From NCBI RefSeq assembly GCF_009720735.1, contig NZ_WNKU01000008.1, forward strand, positions 62,001 through 126,000: 64,000 nucleotides of DNA, in the 5' to 3' direction. Shown piece by piece: positions 1 through 8,682 of the stretch (the stretch's first letter is position 1; the number at the start of each line of letters is the position of its first letter). Made by a program: the position numbers and the translations under genes. The stretch comes from Heliobacterium mobile (GTDB lineage: Bacteria; Bacillota; Desulfitobacteriia; Heliobacteriales; Heliobacteriaceae). The notes under the pieces are model-generated. The model worked only from the letters and a program-made list of their open reading frames with translations, ran no database searches and was not told where the DNA came from.

Positions 1-463
1 CGGCTTGCAGGATGATGGGACCAGAATCGAGGCCCTCGTCGACGAAGTGAACCGTGCAACCGGAATAGCGTACGCCATACTGAAGAGCCTGCCGCTGAGC
101 ATGTAATCCAGGAAATGACGGGAGCAAAGCCGGGTGAATATTGACGACTCGCCAAGGAAAAGCGTCAAGCAGCTCACCCGTTACAATACGCATGTATCCG
201 GCCAGGACGACCGTATCCACGTGGACACTTTTCAGTAGTTCAACGACCTTGCGATCGTAAACCGGTCGCTCGGGATAATCGGCAGGCGGAAGATGAACGG
301 CTGGAATGCCCCGGGAAGCGGCCCGCTCCAAGGCATAGGCATTCTGCTTGTCCGAGATGACCATAGCCACTTGCGCGTCCAACTTCCCAGCATCGATAGC
401 ATCTAGGACGGCTTGAAGGTTTGATCCACGGCCAGAGGCCAGCACGCCTAGTTTTAAGGTCAT
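1..463 (-). CDS. purN: Phosphoribosylglycinamide formyltransferase, partial (C-terminus off the left edge)
   Basis: PurN transfers the formyl group of 10-formyl-THF to GAR, the third step of IMP synthesis, in the cytosol. The visible 154 residues begin [19 protein letters not shown], the usual PurN start with the phosphate-binding glycine loop. They include [12 protein letters not shown], which carries the catalytic Asn and His, and reach the DEGLDSGP segment that carries the catalytic Asp. About 40-50 residues are missing at the edge. Its ATG overlaps the purM stop as ATGA, so the two are translationally coupled. purH and purD would be expected next, outside the window. Confidence 0.95.
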   Translation of the reverse strand, partial: MTLKLGVLASGRGSNLQAVLDAIDAGKLDAQVAMVISDKQNAYALERAASRGIPAVHLPPADYPERPVYDRKVVELLKSVHVDTVVLAGYMRIVTGELLDAFPWRVVNIHPALLPSFPGLHAQRQALQYGVRYSGCTVHFVDEGLDSGPIILQA

Positions 464-1566
464 TCCCCTTCCTCCCGGCTCCAGGGCATCGTACCACGGT
501 AAATTACTTTCGGCGCTGCCTCCGACCCTTCGGCACTCTCTTCAATCACACCGATGGGGAAGCACTGTTCACCCTGAGCGGTCAACAGTTCCGATACCCG
601 TTCCGCGTCGTCAGCCCCTACGATGACGGCAAGACCAATACCGCAGTTGAAGGTCCGAAGCATCTCGCTCTCGGCTACGTTTCCTTTGGCTTTTAGTACC
701 GAAAAAACGGGCGGAATCGGCCATTGTCCCAGTTCGATGGCCGCCTGAACACCCTTGGGAAGAACTCTGGGGACGTTTTCAGTGATACCGCCGCCAGTGA
801 TATGAGCCATTCCTTTGATGTCGATTTCGTTGAGTACCGACAAGACCGGTTTCACATAGATCCGAGTCGGTGTGAGCAACTCTTCTCCTACCGTTTTTCC
901 CAGTTCCGGTAGGAACGTATCCGTATTATGGCCGCAATGGTCAAAAAATACCTTGCGAGCTAGCGAGTAACCATTGCTATGCAGACCAGATGAAGGGATA
1001 CCGAGAATGACATCGCCGGGACAAATGGTCGAGCCGTTGATAATTTTTTTCCGGTCGACGACTCCAACTGTGAACCCAGCCACATCATAATCTTCTTCAG
1101 CGTAAAAACCGGGCATTTCTGCCGTCTCACCGCCGATGAGAGCGCATCCGGCCTGACGGCACCCTTCAGCGACGCCGGAGACAACGGCGGCGACCTTCTC
1201 TGGTGTTAATTTCCCTACAGCGAGGTAATCTAAAAAGAACAGCGGTTCGGCACCCTGAACCAGGATATCGTTCACACACATGGCCACACAGTCGATGCCG
1301 ATCGAGTCGTGACGGTCCATCATCATGGCGACACGCAGCTTCGTTCCAACCCCGTCAGTGCCGGAGACAAGGACAGGTTCCTCGTACTGTTTGGCATTGA
1401 GGGCGAAGAGTCCTCCAAAACCGCCGATATCGGTGAGCACTTCCCGACGGAAGGTGCTTTTTACGTGTCCCTTCATCATTTCGACGGCTTGGTTGCCGGC
1501 GGTGATGTCCACGCCGGCTTGGGCGTATGTGAGGCCTGTTGTTTTTTCTGTTTCCGTCATCATCAT
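460..1566 (-). CDS. purM: Phosphoribosylformylglycinamidine cyclo-ligase (AIR synthetase)
   Basis: PurM closes the imidazole ring, converting FGAM and ATP to AIR, the fifth step of purine synthesis. The 368-residue frame is near the family length (about 345). It has the signature GTDGVGTKL near residue 70, the metal/ATP region around [12 protein letters not shown], and [11 protein letters not shown] in the middle. The start has three consecutive Met codons (MMMTETEK), so the exact initiator is uncertain by one or two codons. It lies 4 bases after purF and overlaps purN by 4 bases, within the operon purB-C-F-M-N. Confidence 0.96.
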   Translation of the reverse strand: MMMTETEKTTGLTYAQAGVDITAGNQAVEMMKGHVKSTFRREVLTDIGGFGGLFALNAKQYEEPVLVSGTDGVGTKLRVAMMMDRHDSIGIDCVAMCVNDILVQGAEPLFFLDYLAVGKLTPEKVAAVVSGVAEGCRQAGCALIGGETAEMPGFYAEEDYDVAGFTVGVVDRKKIINGSTICPGDVILGIPSSGLHSNGYSLARKVFFDHCGHNTDTFLPELGKTVGEELLTPTRIYVKPVLSVLNEIDIKGMAHITGGGITENVPRVLPKGVQAAIELGQWPIPPVFSVLKAKGNVAESEMLRTFNCGIGLAVIVGADDAERVSELLTAQGEQCFPIGVIEESAEGSEAAPKVIYRGTMPWSREEGE

Positions 1567-1570
1567 CCTC

Positions 1571-3016
1571 CTAGCAGCCGCAACCTTCCATGGTGTACTT
1601 GTCCAAACCGACTGGGATTTCTATAGGATATTCCCCGTTGAAGCAGGCCATGCAGTAGGTATTGCGGGAAACGTTTGCGTTTTGCCCTATCATGGCCGCG
1701 AGGAGGCCTTCCTCAGACAAGTAGTGGAGGCTGTCAGCACCAATCATTTGACGGACCTCTTCCACTGTTTTGGTGGCGGCAACCAATTCTTTCCGTACAG
1801 ACGTATCGATGCCATAGTAACAAGGCTGGGTAATCGGCGGCGAAGAAACGAGCATGTGCACTTCTTTAGCACCGGCTTGGCGAAGCATCTGAACGATCTT
1901 TCCGCTCGTCGTCCCCCGCACGATGGAGTCGTCGATCATGATCACTCGTTTGCCTTCCACAGCCTTGGCGACAGCATTGAGCTTTAACCGTACCGCTTGA
2001 CTGCGCATCTCTTGGGTCGGCTGAATAAAGGTGCGTCCCACATAGCGGTTCTTCATCAACCCTTGGTCAAAAGCCACGCCCGATTCTTCGGCGTAGCCCA
2101 AGGCAGCCGCCGTGCCCGAATCAGGAACGCCGATGACGATATCGGCCTCAATGGGGCATTCACGAGCCAGTTGACGACCCATGGCTCGCCGAGCTCGGTT
2201 CACACTGATGCCGTCGATGAGCGAATCAGGCCGGGCAAAATAGATATACTCAAAAATACAAGCCGCTCGGCGAGGTTGCGACAACGCTTTGATCGAGGTC
2301 AACCCGCTGCCGTCGACGACGACAATCTCACCCGGCTCCACATCCCTGACAAAGGTGGCGCCTAAGGTATCCAAAGCGCAGGACTCGGAAGCGATGATGT
2401 AGGCGTCGTCCAAACGGCCGATGCAGAGAGGACGCACCCCGTGGGGATCTCGTAAGGCAAGCATGCGATTTTCTGTCATGACGATCAAGGAATAAGATCC
2501 TTTGATATCGACCATCGTCTTGATCAGGGCTTCTTCTAAGGAGGACTGGCCGTACCGGGCGAGCAGGTTGACGATAACTTCTGTGTCGGTCGTCGTTTGA
2601 AAGACAGCACCGGTTAATGCGAGATTTTGGCGCATTTCGGAGGCGTTGGTGAGGTTTCCGTTGTGAGCCACCGCCATCATCCCTTTGGAATAGCGGAAAA
2701 TCAGCGGTTGAGCGTTGGCCAGAAGGCTGGAACCGGTCGTGGAATAGCGGACATGGCCGACGGCCACATGGCCCTTCAGTTCCTCCAACTTACGTTCGTT
2801 GAAGGCCTCTGTCACGAGACCCATACCTTTATGGAACTCAATTTCACGGCTGTTGCCAACGGCAATGCCGGCGCTTTCCTGTCCCCGATGCTGCAAGGCG
2901 TAAAGGCCAAAGTAAGCCAAACGGGCAACATCTTTCCCGGGACCATAAATTCCGATGACCCCGCACTCTTCCCGCATCTTATCCCAAGGGAGATCGTGGG
3001 TTACGTCTATTGACAT
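1571..3016 (-). CDS. purF: Amidophosphoribosyltransferase (glutamine PRPP amidotransferase)
   Basis: PurF makes phosphoribosylamine from PRPP and glutamine, the committed step of purine synthesis. The 481-residue frame starts with a 17-residue propeptide before CGVIGIYG; Cys18 would become the N-terminal nucleophile after processing, as in the Bacillus-type enzyme. The PRPP loop [16 protein letters not shown] lies near residue 360. C-terminal cysteines (YCMACF and the CGC tail) fit the [4Fe-4S]-containing, oxygen-sensitive type. It sits 55 bases downstream of purC; in many Firmicutes purS, purQ and purL lie between these two, but here they do not. Confidence 0.97.
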   Translation of the reverse strand: MSIDVTHDLPWDKMREECGVIGIYGPGKDVARLAYFGLYALQHRGQESAGIAVGNSREIEFHKGMGLVTEAFNERKLEELKGHVAVGHVRYSTTGSSLLANAQPLIFRYSKGMMAVAHNGNLTNASEMRQNLALTGAVFQTTTDTEVIVNLLARYGQSSLEEALIKTMVDIKGSYSLIVMTENRMLALRDPHGVRPLCIGRLDDAYIIASESCALDTLGATFVRDVEPGEIVVVDGSGLTSIKALSQPRRAACIFEYIYFARPDSLIDGISVNRARRAMGRQLARECPIEADIVIGVPDSGTAAALGYAEESGVAFDQGLMKNRYVGRTFIQPTQEMRSQAVRLKLNAVAKAVEGKRVIMIDDSIVRGTTSGKIVQMLRQAGAKEVHMLVSSPPITQPCYYGIDTSVRKELVAATKTVEEVRQMIGADSLHYLSEEGLLAAMIGQNANVSRNTYCMACFNGEYPIEIPVGLDKYTMEGCGC

Positions 3017-3071
3017 GTTTTGGCCTCCCGCCAGTATTTTATAGGGAAAAAAATTTTCATGTTGAGGACGG

Positions 3072-3797
3072 TTAGTCCTTCAACTTGCTTTCCAAGCGAC
3101 GCAGGATCTCTCGATACGCTTCTTCCAACCCGCCCAGATCTCGGCGAAAACGATCTTTATCGAGTTTTTCTTTGGTGTCCTTGTCCCAGAAACGGCAGGT
3201 GTCCGGAGAGATTTCGTCACCGAGCAGCACCGTTCCATTGTGCAAGCCAAATTCAAGTTTGAAGTCGACCAAGTCGATATTCAAAGTGTCCATGAATTCT
3301 TTCAGGATCTCGTTCACTTTTAAAGCGATCGCTTTGATTGCATCCATCTGTTCCGGAGTGGCCCATTCGAGAGCGGCGATATGGAATTCGTTGATCATGG
3401 GATCACCCAAGGCGTCATCTTTGTAGTAAAACTCCAATACCGGTTTAGCCAGTACGGTCCCTTCCGGTTGTCCGATCCGCTTGGCCAAGGATCCGGCGAC
3501 AATGTTCCGGGCAACAACTTCGACAGGGATGATTTCCAGTGATTTGACCAGCATTTCCCGATCGTTCAACAGCTCCACGAAGTGAGTCGGAACGCCTTGT
3601 TTCTCAAGATATTGGAAAAAGAGGGCCGAGATACGGTTGTTCAAGATGCCTTTGTTATCGATTTCAGCTTTTTTCTCGCCGTTAAAAGCGGTTGCCGAGT
3701 CTTTGTATTGAATCCAATAGATGTTCGGATCGTCGGTCCGGAAAACTTTTTTGGCTTTTCCTTCGTACATTTGTTCTTGTTTTTGGACAGTGGTCAT
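3072..3797 (-). CDS. purC: SAICAR synthetase (phosphoribosylaminoimidazole-succinocarboxamide synthase)
   Basis: PurC joins CAIR and aspartate using ATP to give SAICAR. The 241-residue length is that of the bacterial single-domain enzyme. The N-terminal [10 protein letters not shown] nucleotide-binding strand, [13 protein letters not shown] in the middle and [10 protein letters not shown] near residue 195 are family hallmarks. A ribosome-binding site (AAGGAG) precedes the ATG. It is separated from purB by an intergenic stretch of about 370 bases holding an inverted-repeat element, so the operon may be read through that element or may have a second promoter. Confidence 0.96.
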   Translation of the reverse strand: MTTVQKQEQMYEGKAKKVFRTDDPNIYWIQYKDSATAFNGEKKAEIDNKGILNNRISALFFQYLEKQGVPTHFVELLNDREMLVKSLEIIPVEVVARNIVAGSLAKRIGQPEGTVLAKPVLEFYYKDDALGDPMINEFHIAALEWATPEQMDAIKAIALKVNEILKEFMDTLNIDLVDFKLEFGLHNGTVLLGDEISPDTCRFWDKDTKEKLDKDRFRRDLGGLEEAYREILRRLESKLKD

Positions 3798-3881
3798 GGT
3801 GCACTCTCCTTTAGTTCAAAATCAAAGTTATAACTAAAATAAAGAAGTCTTGAGGTTGTAGGCGGTACATCTTGATAAATC

Positions 3882-4062
3882 GGGGTGTAATGACGCCGTT
3901 CGCTAAGGGTTCCGCGGCTGTTCGCTCGGTTGCTCGGTTGCTCGGCGGGTGCGCCAAACCTCTGGGCTATTCTGCATGTAAACCGTGGCGCACTTTTTCC
4001 GCTTCGCAACTTTCGCTCACGACGCCGCTACACCCAAAACGCTCACTCCGTCATTACACCCC
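3882..4062. repeat. 181-bp inverted-repeat element between purB and purC (MITE-like)
   Basis: The gap 3798-4168 holds no gene. Its core is bounded by exact 14-base inverted repeats, GGGGTGTAATGACG at 3882-3895 and its reverse complement at 4049-4062. An inner 8-base inverted pair (GTGCGCCA / TGGCGCAC) lies at 3949-3956 and 3986-3993. Part of the terminal repeat (CGGGGTGTAAT) recurs in direct orientation near 4127. Small size, terminal repeats and no coding capacity fit a non-autonomous mobile element or a genome-wide interspersed repeat; its function is unknown. Confidence 0.6.
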
Positions 4063-4168
4063 AAATTTTTTCCTTTTGGTACAATAGTCCCGTAACCCTC
4101 TGATTTATTGAATTTTGTAGCACTCTCGGGGTGTAATTAAACAGAAACTTTACAAGCTTATAAGAATG

Positions 4169-5461
4169 TTATAGACCTACACGTTTAAACAGTGTGTCGA
4201 CATGTTTGATATGGTAGTCGTAGTCGAAAAGACCTTCTACTTCTTGATCGTTTAACTTGGTCATAATCTCTTCGTCCTTGAGGACCAGTTCCTTGAAGGG
4301 TACCTTGATCTCCCAGGCTTTGAGGGCATTGCGCTGTACCCAGTGGTAAGCCGTTTCGCGGAGAACGCCTTTGTCGACGAGGGCCAGCATAACCCGTTGG
4401 CTGTTGACCAAGCCTAAGGTTTTTTCCAGGTTGGCTTTCATGTTCTCTGGGAAAACTTGCAGGTTCTTCATGATCTCGATCATCTTGGCAAGCATGTAGT
4501 CCAGAAGAATGGTCGAATCGGGAATGATGACCCGTTCCACCGACGAATGGGTGATATCCCGCTCATGCCAGAGGGCTACGTTTTCCAAAGCGGCGAGCGC
4601 ATTGCCGCGAAGTACTCGTGCCAAACCGGCGACCCGTTCAGAGGTGATGGGGTTCTTTTTATGGGGCATGGCGGAGGAGCCTTTTTGACCTTTGGAGAAG
4701 GCTTCTTCCACTTCGTGAATGTCTGTCCGCTGCAAGTTGCGCAGTTCTGTGGCGAACTTGTCCAGAGAGCTGCCAACTACGGCGATAGTGCTCATGTATT
4801 CGGCGTGGCGGTCCCGTTGAATGACCTGGGTCGAAATGGGGGCGGGACGAAGGCCTAATTTGCCGCAAGCGAATTCTTCAACACGAGGATCGATCTGAGC
4901 GAAGGTACCCACCGCTCCGGAGATAGCTCCCACGCTGATGGTGTCGATGGCGTGGTTCATGCGATTGATGCAGCGGCCCACTTCGTCATACCAGAGGGCC
5001 AGTTTTAAACCAAAGGTAACCGGTTCCGCATGAATCCCATGGGTGCGGCCGATCATGACGGTGTATTTATGCTCGACGGCCCGTTGGCCGATGACTTCGC
5101 GCAATTTTTTCAGCTTTTGTACCAGCAGTTCACCGGCTTCTTTCATTTGCAAGGACAGAGACGTGTCCAAAACGTCGGAAGAGGTCATGCCCATGTGAAC
5201 GTATTTAGACTCTTCACCGATATACTCAGCGACACAGGTTAGAAAAGCTAACACATCATGTTTGGTGATTTCTTCGATTTCAAAAATACGCTGCACGTTG
5301 AAACCGGCCTTATCGCGAATGGCTTCAAAAGCTTCCCGGGGGATTTTACCCATTTCGGCCATCGCTTCACAAGCGGCCACTTCTACATCGAGCCATTTCT
5401 GAAAGCGGTTTTCATCTGCCCAAATAGCGCCCATTTCGGGCAATGTGTAACGATCGATCAT
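4169..5461 (-). CDS. purB: Adenylosuccinate lyase
   Basis: PurB cleaves fumarate from SAICAR and from adenylosuccinate, so it serves both IMP and AMP synthesis. The 430 residues match the family. The fumarase/aspartase superfamily signature SSAMPHKKNPI lies near residue 260, preceded by the flexible loop; GMTSSDVLDTSL and the GRTHGIHAEP active-site histidine segment are in the N-terminal half. A GGAGG site lies just upstream of the ATG. It is the first gene after the ykkC-class riboswitch at 5541-5712, so its expression and that of the downstream pur genes is probably set by that switch. Confidence 0.96.
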   Translation of the reverse strand: MIDRYTLPEMGAIWADENRFQKWLDVEVAACEAMAEMGKIPREAFEAIRDKAGFNVQRIFEIEEITKHDVLAFLTCVAEYIGEESKYVHMGMTSSDVLDTSLSLQMKEAGELLVQKLKKLREVIGQRAVEHKYTVMIGRTHGIHAEPVTFGLKLALWYDEVGRCINRMNHAIDTISVGAISGAVGTFAQIDPRVEEFACGKLGLRPAPISTQVIQRDRHAEYMSTIAVVGSSLDKFATELRNLQRTDIHEVEEAFSKGQKGSSAMPHKKNPITSERVAGLARVLRGNALAALENVALWHERDITHSSVERVIIPDSTILLDYMLAKMIEIMKNLQVFPENMKANLEKTLGLVNSQRVMLALVDKGVLRETAYHWVQRNALKAWEIKVPFKELVLKDEEIMTKLNDQEVEGLFDYDYHIKHVDTLFKRVGL

Positions 5462-5540
5462 GAAATAGTACCTCCTCAGTTTTTCACAGCCAATATCGGT
5501 TGGCTTTTCTTCTGTAAGAATCTTTTACCCACTAGCTCTT

Positions 5541-5712
5541 ATAAAAATATAAAAGCCCATAACGAGTTAGATTCCTCCGCTGTAAAGCAAGGAACCTAAC
5601 CGCCTGGGCTTTTTTCCCTCCGGTGTAAAAAGGGTTTAACAGACATCGGTCGCCTTTGACCCCTTTTTGCAGCGCTCGGTCCAGACCGTTTCCGCGGAAC
5701 CCTAAGCTGCAC
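5541..5712 (-). promoter_or_regulatory. ykkC-class riboswitch, probably PRPP-sensing, with overlapping terminator
   Basis: Read on the minus strand, this leader shows the ykkC core blocks in order: TTAGGGTTCC (5696-5705), GGTCTGGACCGAG (5675-5687), an extended arm closed by AAAAAGGG/CCCTTTTT, then ACACCGGAGGG with AAAAAAGCCC (5606-5626). The GCCC of the last block is also the 5' arm of a terminator (AAAAGCCCA pairing with TGGGCTTTT at 5551-5559, T-rich tail to 5541), with an inner TTAGGTTCC/GGAATCTAA stem. Ligand binding would keep GCCC in the aptamer and allow read-through, an ON switch. ykkC subtypes sense guanidine, ppGpp or PRPP; the position before purB favours PRPP. No guanine aptamer is nested in the expression platform. 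Confidence 0.82.
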
Positions 5713-5741
5713 TTCCTGTAATTTTCGATTTCTATTTTACC

Positions 5742-6257
5742 TTAAAAAACGGGTCTTGGCTCCCCTAATTTCGCATCTTTTTCTTCCACTTGACGAGCCA
5801 TTTTTTGCTTATACCCTTTAAACGCTTCTCGCAGTTCTGGATATTTGCCGCCAAGCATCTGAACAGCGAGTAGACCGGCGTTTTTCGCACCGTTGACAGC
5901 CACTGTCGCTACAGGAACGCCGGGAGGCATCTGAGCGATAGCCAGAAGGCTGTCCCAACCTTGCAAGGCACCCGATTGAAGAGGTACTCCAATGACAGGC
6001 AGCAACGTGAAGGCAGCTAACACCCCAGGAAGATGAGCAGCTAAACCGGCTCCCGCGATCAATACTTCCAGTCCTCGAGCTTCCGCCGTCTCGGCATAAC
6101 GGGCAGCCCGTTCCGGTGTCCGGTGTGCCGAAGCGACCAGTATTTCCGCTTTTACTCCAAATTCCTCTAGCGCTTCGACGGCTTCCTTCATGACCTTTAG
6201 GTCAGAATCAGAACCCATCACAATGCCTACCAAGGGTTTGTTGCCAATAGAACTCAT
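5742..6257 (-). CDS. purE: N5-carboxyaminoimidazole ribonucleotide mutase
   Basis: PurE (class I) converts N5-CAIR to CAIR. The 171 residues are typical. [13 protein letters not shown] binds the phosphate and SAHRTPERA carries the catalytic His; [10 protein letters not shown] and GVPLQSG follow. The usual partner purK is not present in the window. purE is upstream of the ykkC-class riboswitch, so its transcript would either enter or end at that leader. The upstream 184 bases hold a good ribosome-binding site (GGAGGGCG) but no purine aptamer that I can recognise. Confidence 0.95.
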   Translation of the reverse strand: MSSIGNKPLVGIVMGSDSDLKVMKEAVEALEEFGVKAEILVASAHRTPERAARYAETAEARGLEVLIAGAGLAAHLPGVLAAFTLLPVIGVPLQSGALQGWDSLLAIAQMPPGVPVATVAVNGAKNAGLLAVQMLGGKYPELREAFKGYKQKMARQVEEKDAKLGEPRPVF

Positions 6258-6441
6258 GAACGCCCTCCTACGATACAGGTTTACAAAAGGTATTCAACAA
6301 GGGCAGTATTTTCCCTTCTCAAGCACACAATACCAGAATAATCGACATCCTTCGAGTATGCAATCCCCCAAAAAGTAATTCGCAAAATCACAATCAGATC
6401 AACAATTCCCAGTTCTCGCTCTTGAGCGCTTTTTTTGGCTA

Positions 6442-7806
6442 TTAATGGCCCCCCAAAGAAACATATCGCCAAATGACGAGTACTGTCAAGAGATACATGA
6501 GCCAATGGACATCTTTGCTTTTACCAGTGGCGATTTTCAACAGTGTATAAAAAACGATACCAGCGGCGATGCCGTTAGCGATATTGTAGGTAAAGGGCAT
6601 GAAAGCGAAGGTTAAGAAAGCCGGTAGAGCCTCCGTAAAATCGTTAAAATCGATCTCTGTAATCGAGGAGATCATCAACACACCGACGATGATCAATGCG
6701 GGAGCAGTCGCCGCGTCAGGGATCAGCTTAAAAAAAGGTGCCAGAACAAGAGCGAGAAGAAAGAGCACCCCTGTGGTCACGGAAGTTAATCCGGTCCTCC
6801 CTCCCTGTCCGATACCGGCTGCCGATTCCACGTAGGCCGTGATCGTAGACGTACCTAAAAAGGCACCTAAACTTACACCGAAGGCATCGACCAACATGGC
6901 TTTGCCAATATGGGGAGAGCGGCCTCGTTCGTCGAGCAATCCCGCCTTTCCGGCGGTGCCGACTAAGGTGCCAAAGGTATCGAAGAGTTCCACGAAGGTA
7001 AAGGTAAGCACGACTGAAACAAGTCCCATTTCAAAAGCACCTCGGAGATTCAGGGCGCCTACGGCTAAGTTGTTTAAAGAGGGCCAAGTGAAGGTAAATT
7101 CACTGATTTTTGTGACCCCCATCGGTATTCCTAAGAGGGTCGTCGTCACAATCCCAATCAGGAGAGCGCCTCGGATATGCATCGCCATTAAGATGGCCGT
7201 CAGGATCAAGCCAAACAATGCCAACATCGTATCGGGGTGGAGCAAGCTGCCCAGGATAAGATCCCACTCGAAATAAAGCAGGTGTCCATAACCACCGGAG
7301 CTCGTGACCTGACCTAGGGACGGACCTAGATGCAAGCTAGCCACAGTGAGATGAGAAAGCTTCATCCCGATGATCGTGATAAATAGACCGATGCCGACGG
7401 TAATCGCCTTTTTTAAGGCATGAGGAAAAGCTACTATGAGCAATTGGCGCACCCGCGTCACTGTCAAGATGATGAAGATGACGCCGGAAATAAAGACAGC
7501 GCCTAAGGCCACATCCCAGGGGATCCCGCCTGCCTGGGAGGCTACAACGGCAAAATAAGCGTTGAGACCCATTCCCGGTGCCAAGGCGATCGGAAAGTTA
7601 ACGTACAAGCCCATGGCAATCGTGACGAGACCTGCGCCAACACAGGTAGCGAAGAAGACGGCGTCTTTGCTCATTCCGGTCGCCGAAAGTATCCCCGGGT
7701 TAACAGCGAGAATATAGGCCATCGTCATAAATGTGGTCAAGCCAGCCAGTATCTCTGTCGATACGTCAGTACCTCTCGCCTTCAGTTGAAACAGTTTTTC
7801 GAACAT
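6442..7806 (-). CDS. NCS2-family purine permease (guanine/hypoxanthine, AzgA/PbuG type)
   Basis: An integral membrane purine:H+ symporter of 454 residues with about 12-14 hydrophobic segments. The N-terminus STEILAGLTTFMTMAYILAV and the substrate-site region APGMGLNAYFA are characteristic of the AzgA/PbuG/PbuO branch, and TSTITAYVESAAGIG marks the second repeat. It sits upstream of purE on the same strand, giving a salvage uptake function beside the de novo genes. Its start is only about 60 bases from the divergent UbiA gene, leaving no room for a separate purine riboswitch. The exact substrate (guanine, hypoxanthine or adenine) cannot be decided. Confidence 0.9.
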   Translation of the reverse strand: MFEKLFQLKARGTDVSTEILAGLTTFMTMAYILAVNPGILSATGMSKDAVFFATCVGAGLVTIAMGLYVNFPIALAPGMGLNAYFAVVASQAGGIPWDVALGAVFISGVIFIILTVTRVRQLLIVAFPHALKKAITVGIGLFITIIGMKLSHLTVASLHLGPSLGQVTSSGGYGHLLYFEWDLILGSLLHPDTMLALFGLILTAILMAMHIRGALLIGIVTTTLLGIPMGVTKISEFTFTWPSLNNLAVGALNLRGAFEMGLVSVVLTFTFVELFDTFGTLVGTAGKAGLLDERGRSPHIGKAMLVDAFGVSLGAFLGTSTITAYVESAAGIGQGGRTGLTSVTTGVLFLLALVLAPFFKLIPDAATAPALIIVGVLMISSITEIDFNDFTEALPAFLTFAFMPFTYNIANGIAAGIVFYTLLKIATGKSKDVHWLMYLLTVLVIWRYVSLGGH

Positions 7807-7868
7807 ATTTGGTTCTCCTTTAGGATGTAGTGATGGTGGGAAGGATAACAGGTAAGAAAGGAGCGCCT

Positions 7869-8675
7869 ATGAACATCATCGAATTCTGGAACATTGCCCG
7901 TCCCAGTGCATGTTTTCGTTATGCCATTACAGTCGTCTTCGCTGCCGTCATTGAACGGGCCCCCTCCTATTCCCTGCTTCCCTTGTTTCTTGCAGGTTTT
8001 TTTTTCGTCGCTGGTATCTACGCCTTTGATGATATCGAAGATTTAGAGGAAGACAGGATCAACCACCCGGAACGTCCACTCCCCTCAGGAAAACTGTCGC
8101 TGTCCTCTGCCCGCTTTTTTGGTTATGGCTGTCTCTTGACGTCGGTCCTATTGACAGCGCTCATGGACCTATGGACGGCTTTGTTTATCCTGGTGATTTC
8201 CTTTGCCTCTGTCCATCCTTCGCTGCACCGGCTCACTCAAGGCCATTGGCTGGGAAGAGGCCTTTCTATCTTCGTCTTTATCGTGTCCTCTTTCTACATG
8301 GGTGCCGCCGGAAGTGCTGGCCCTATATCGCGCCGGCTCTTTTTGTTGGCGATCGCTATCGGTATTCTTCATTTAGCCACAAGGGTCATCGGCGACGAAG
8401 TGGACCAGGAGGGAGATCGTAGACGGCTACGGACATTACCGACGGCCCATCCGGCCCATTTTCGGTACTTCATCCGGTACACACTGATGCTGTCCGCCCT
8501 TTTGCTGCCCCTGCCCTTTTTCTTCGGTTTTGGTGCCCTCTATCTTGTATTCTCTCTGCCTGTGGCTTTTCGTATCCTATCCCATGGACGAACGTGGCAT
8601 GTAGACAACGCAGGCACCCGTCCCAGCCATATACTCGCCGCCGTCGTCTTTGTGGGTGCTCTGCTCAGCCGTTAG
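7869..8675 (+). CDS. UbiA-family prenyltransferase, substrate unknown
   Basis: A polytopic membrane protein of 268 residues with about eight to nine transmembrane segments. It carries both aspartate-rich motifs of UbiA enzymes, AFDDIEDLEEDRINHPERP near residue 52 and GDEVDQEGDRRR near residue 177. These bind Mg2+-prenyl diphosphate and transfer the prenyl chain to an acceptor. The start at ATG 7869 is chosen because AAAGGAG lies 7 bases upstream; an earlier in-frame ATG has no such site. Its neighbours are a purine permease and germination genes, so context gives no acceptor. It could act in quinone, haem or (bacterio)chlorophyll tail attachment, or on a lipid. Confidence 0.85.
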   Translation: MNIIEFWNIARPSACFRYAITVVFAAVIERAPSYSLLPLFLAGFFFVAGIYAFDDIEDLEEDRINHPERPLPSGKLSLSSARFFGYGCLLTSVLLTALMDLWTALFILVISFASVHPSLHRLTQGHWLGRGLSIFVFIVSSFYMGAAGSAGPISRRLFLLAIAIGILHLATRVIGDEVDQEGDRRRLRTLPTAHPAHFRYFIRYTLMLSALLLPLPFFFGFGALYLVFSLPVAFRILSHGRTWHVDNAGTRPSHILAAVVFVGALLSR

Positions 8676-8682
8676 CCTTCCC

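Noticed and set aside
3794-4087. Open frames of 71 codons on both strands in the inverted-repeat element
   Set aside because: Both follow from the repeat structure, lack ribosome-binding sites and have unnatural composition.
5601-5613. CCGCCTGGGC on the plus strand, like the 3' core of ZTP (pfl) riboswitches
   Set aside because: No plus-strand gene follows and the 5' ZTP blocks are missing; the minus-strand ykkC-class reading explains the whole segment.
5690-5702. GGTTCCGCGG resembling a T-box sequence before purB
   Set aside because: TGGNACCGCG is not matched and there is no Stem I or specifier; the block is the ykkC core.
6258-6441. Possible purine (guanine) riboswitch before purE
   Set aside because: The conserved loops of the purine aptamer could not be found on either strand.
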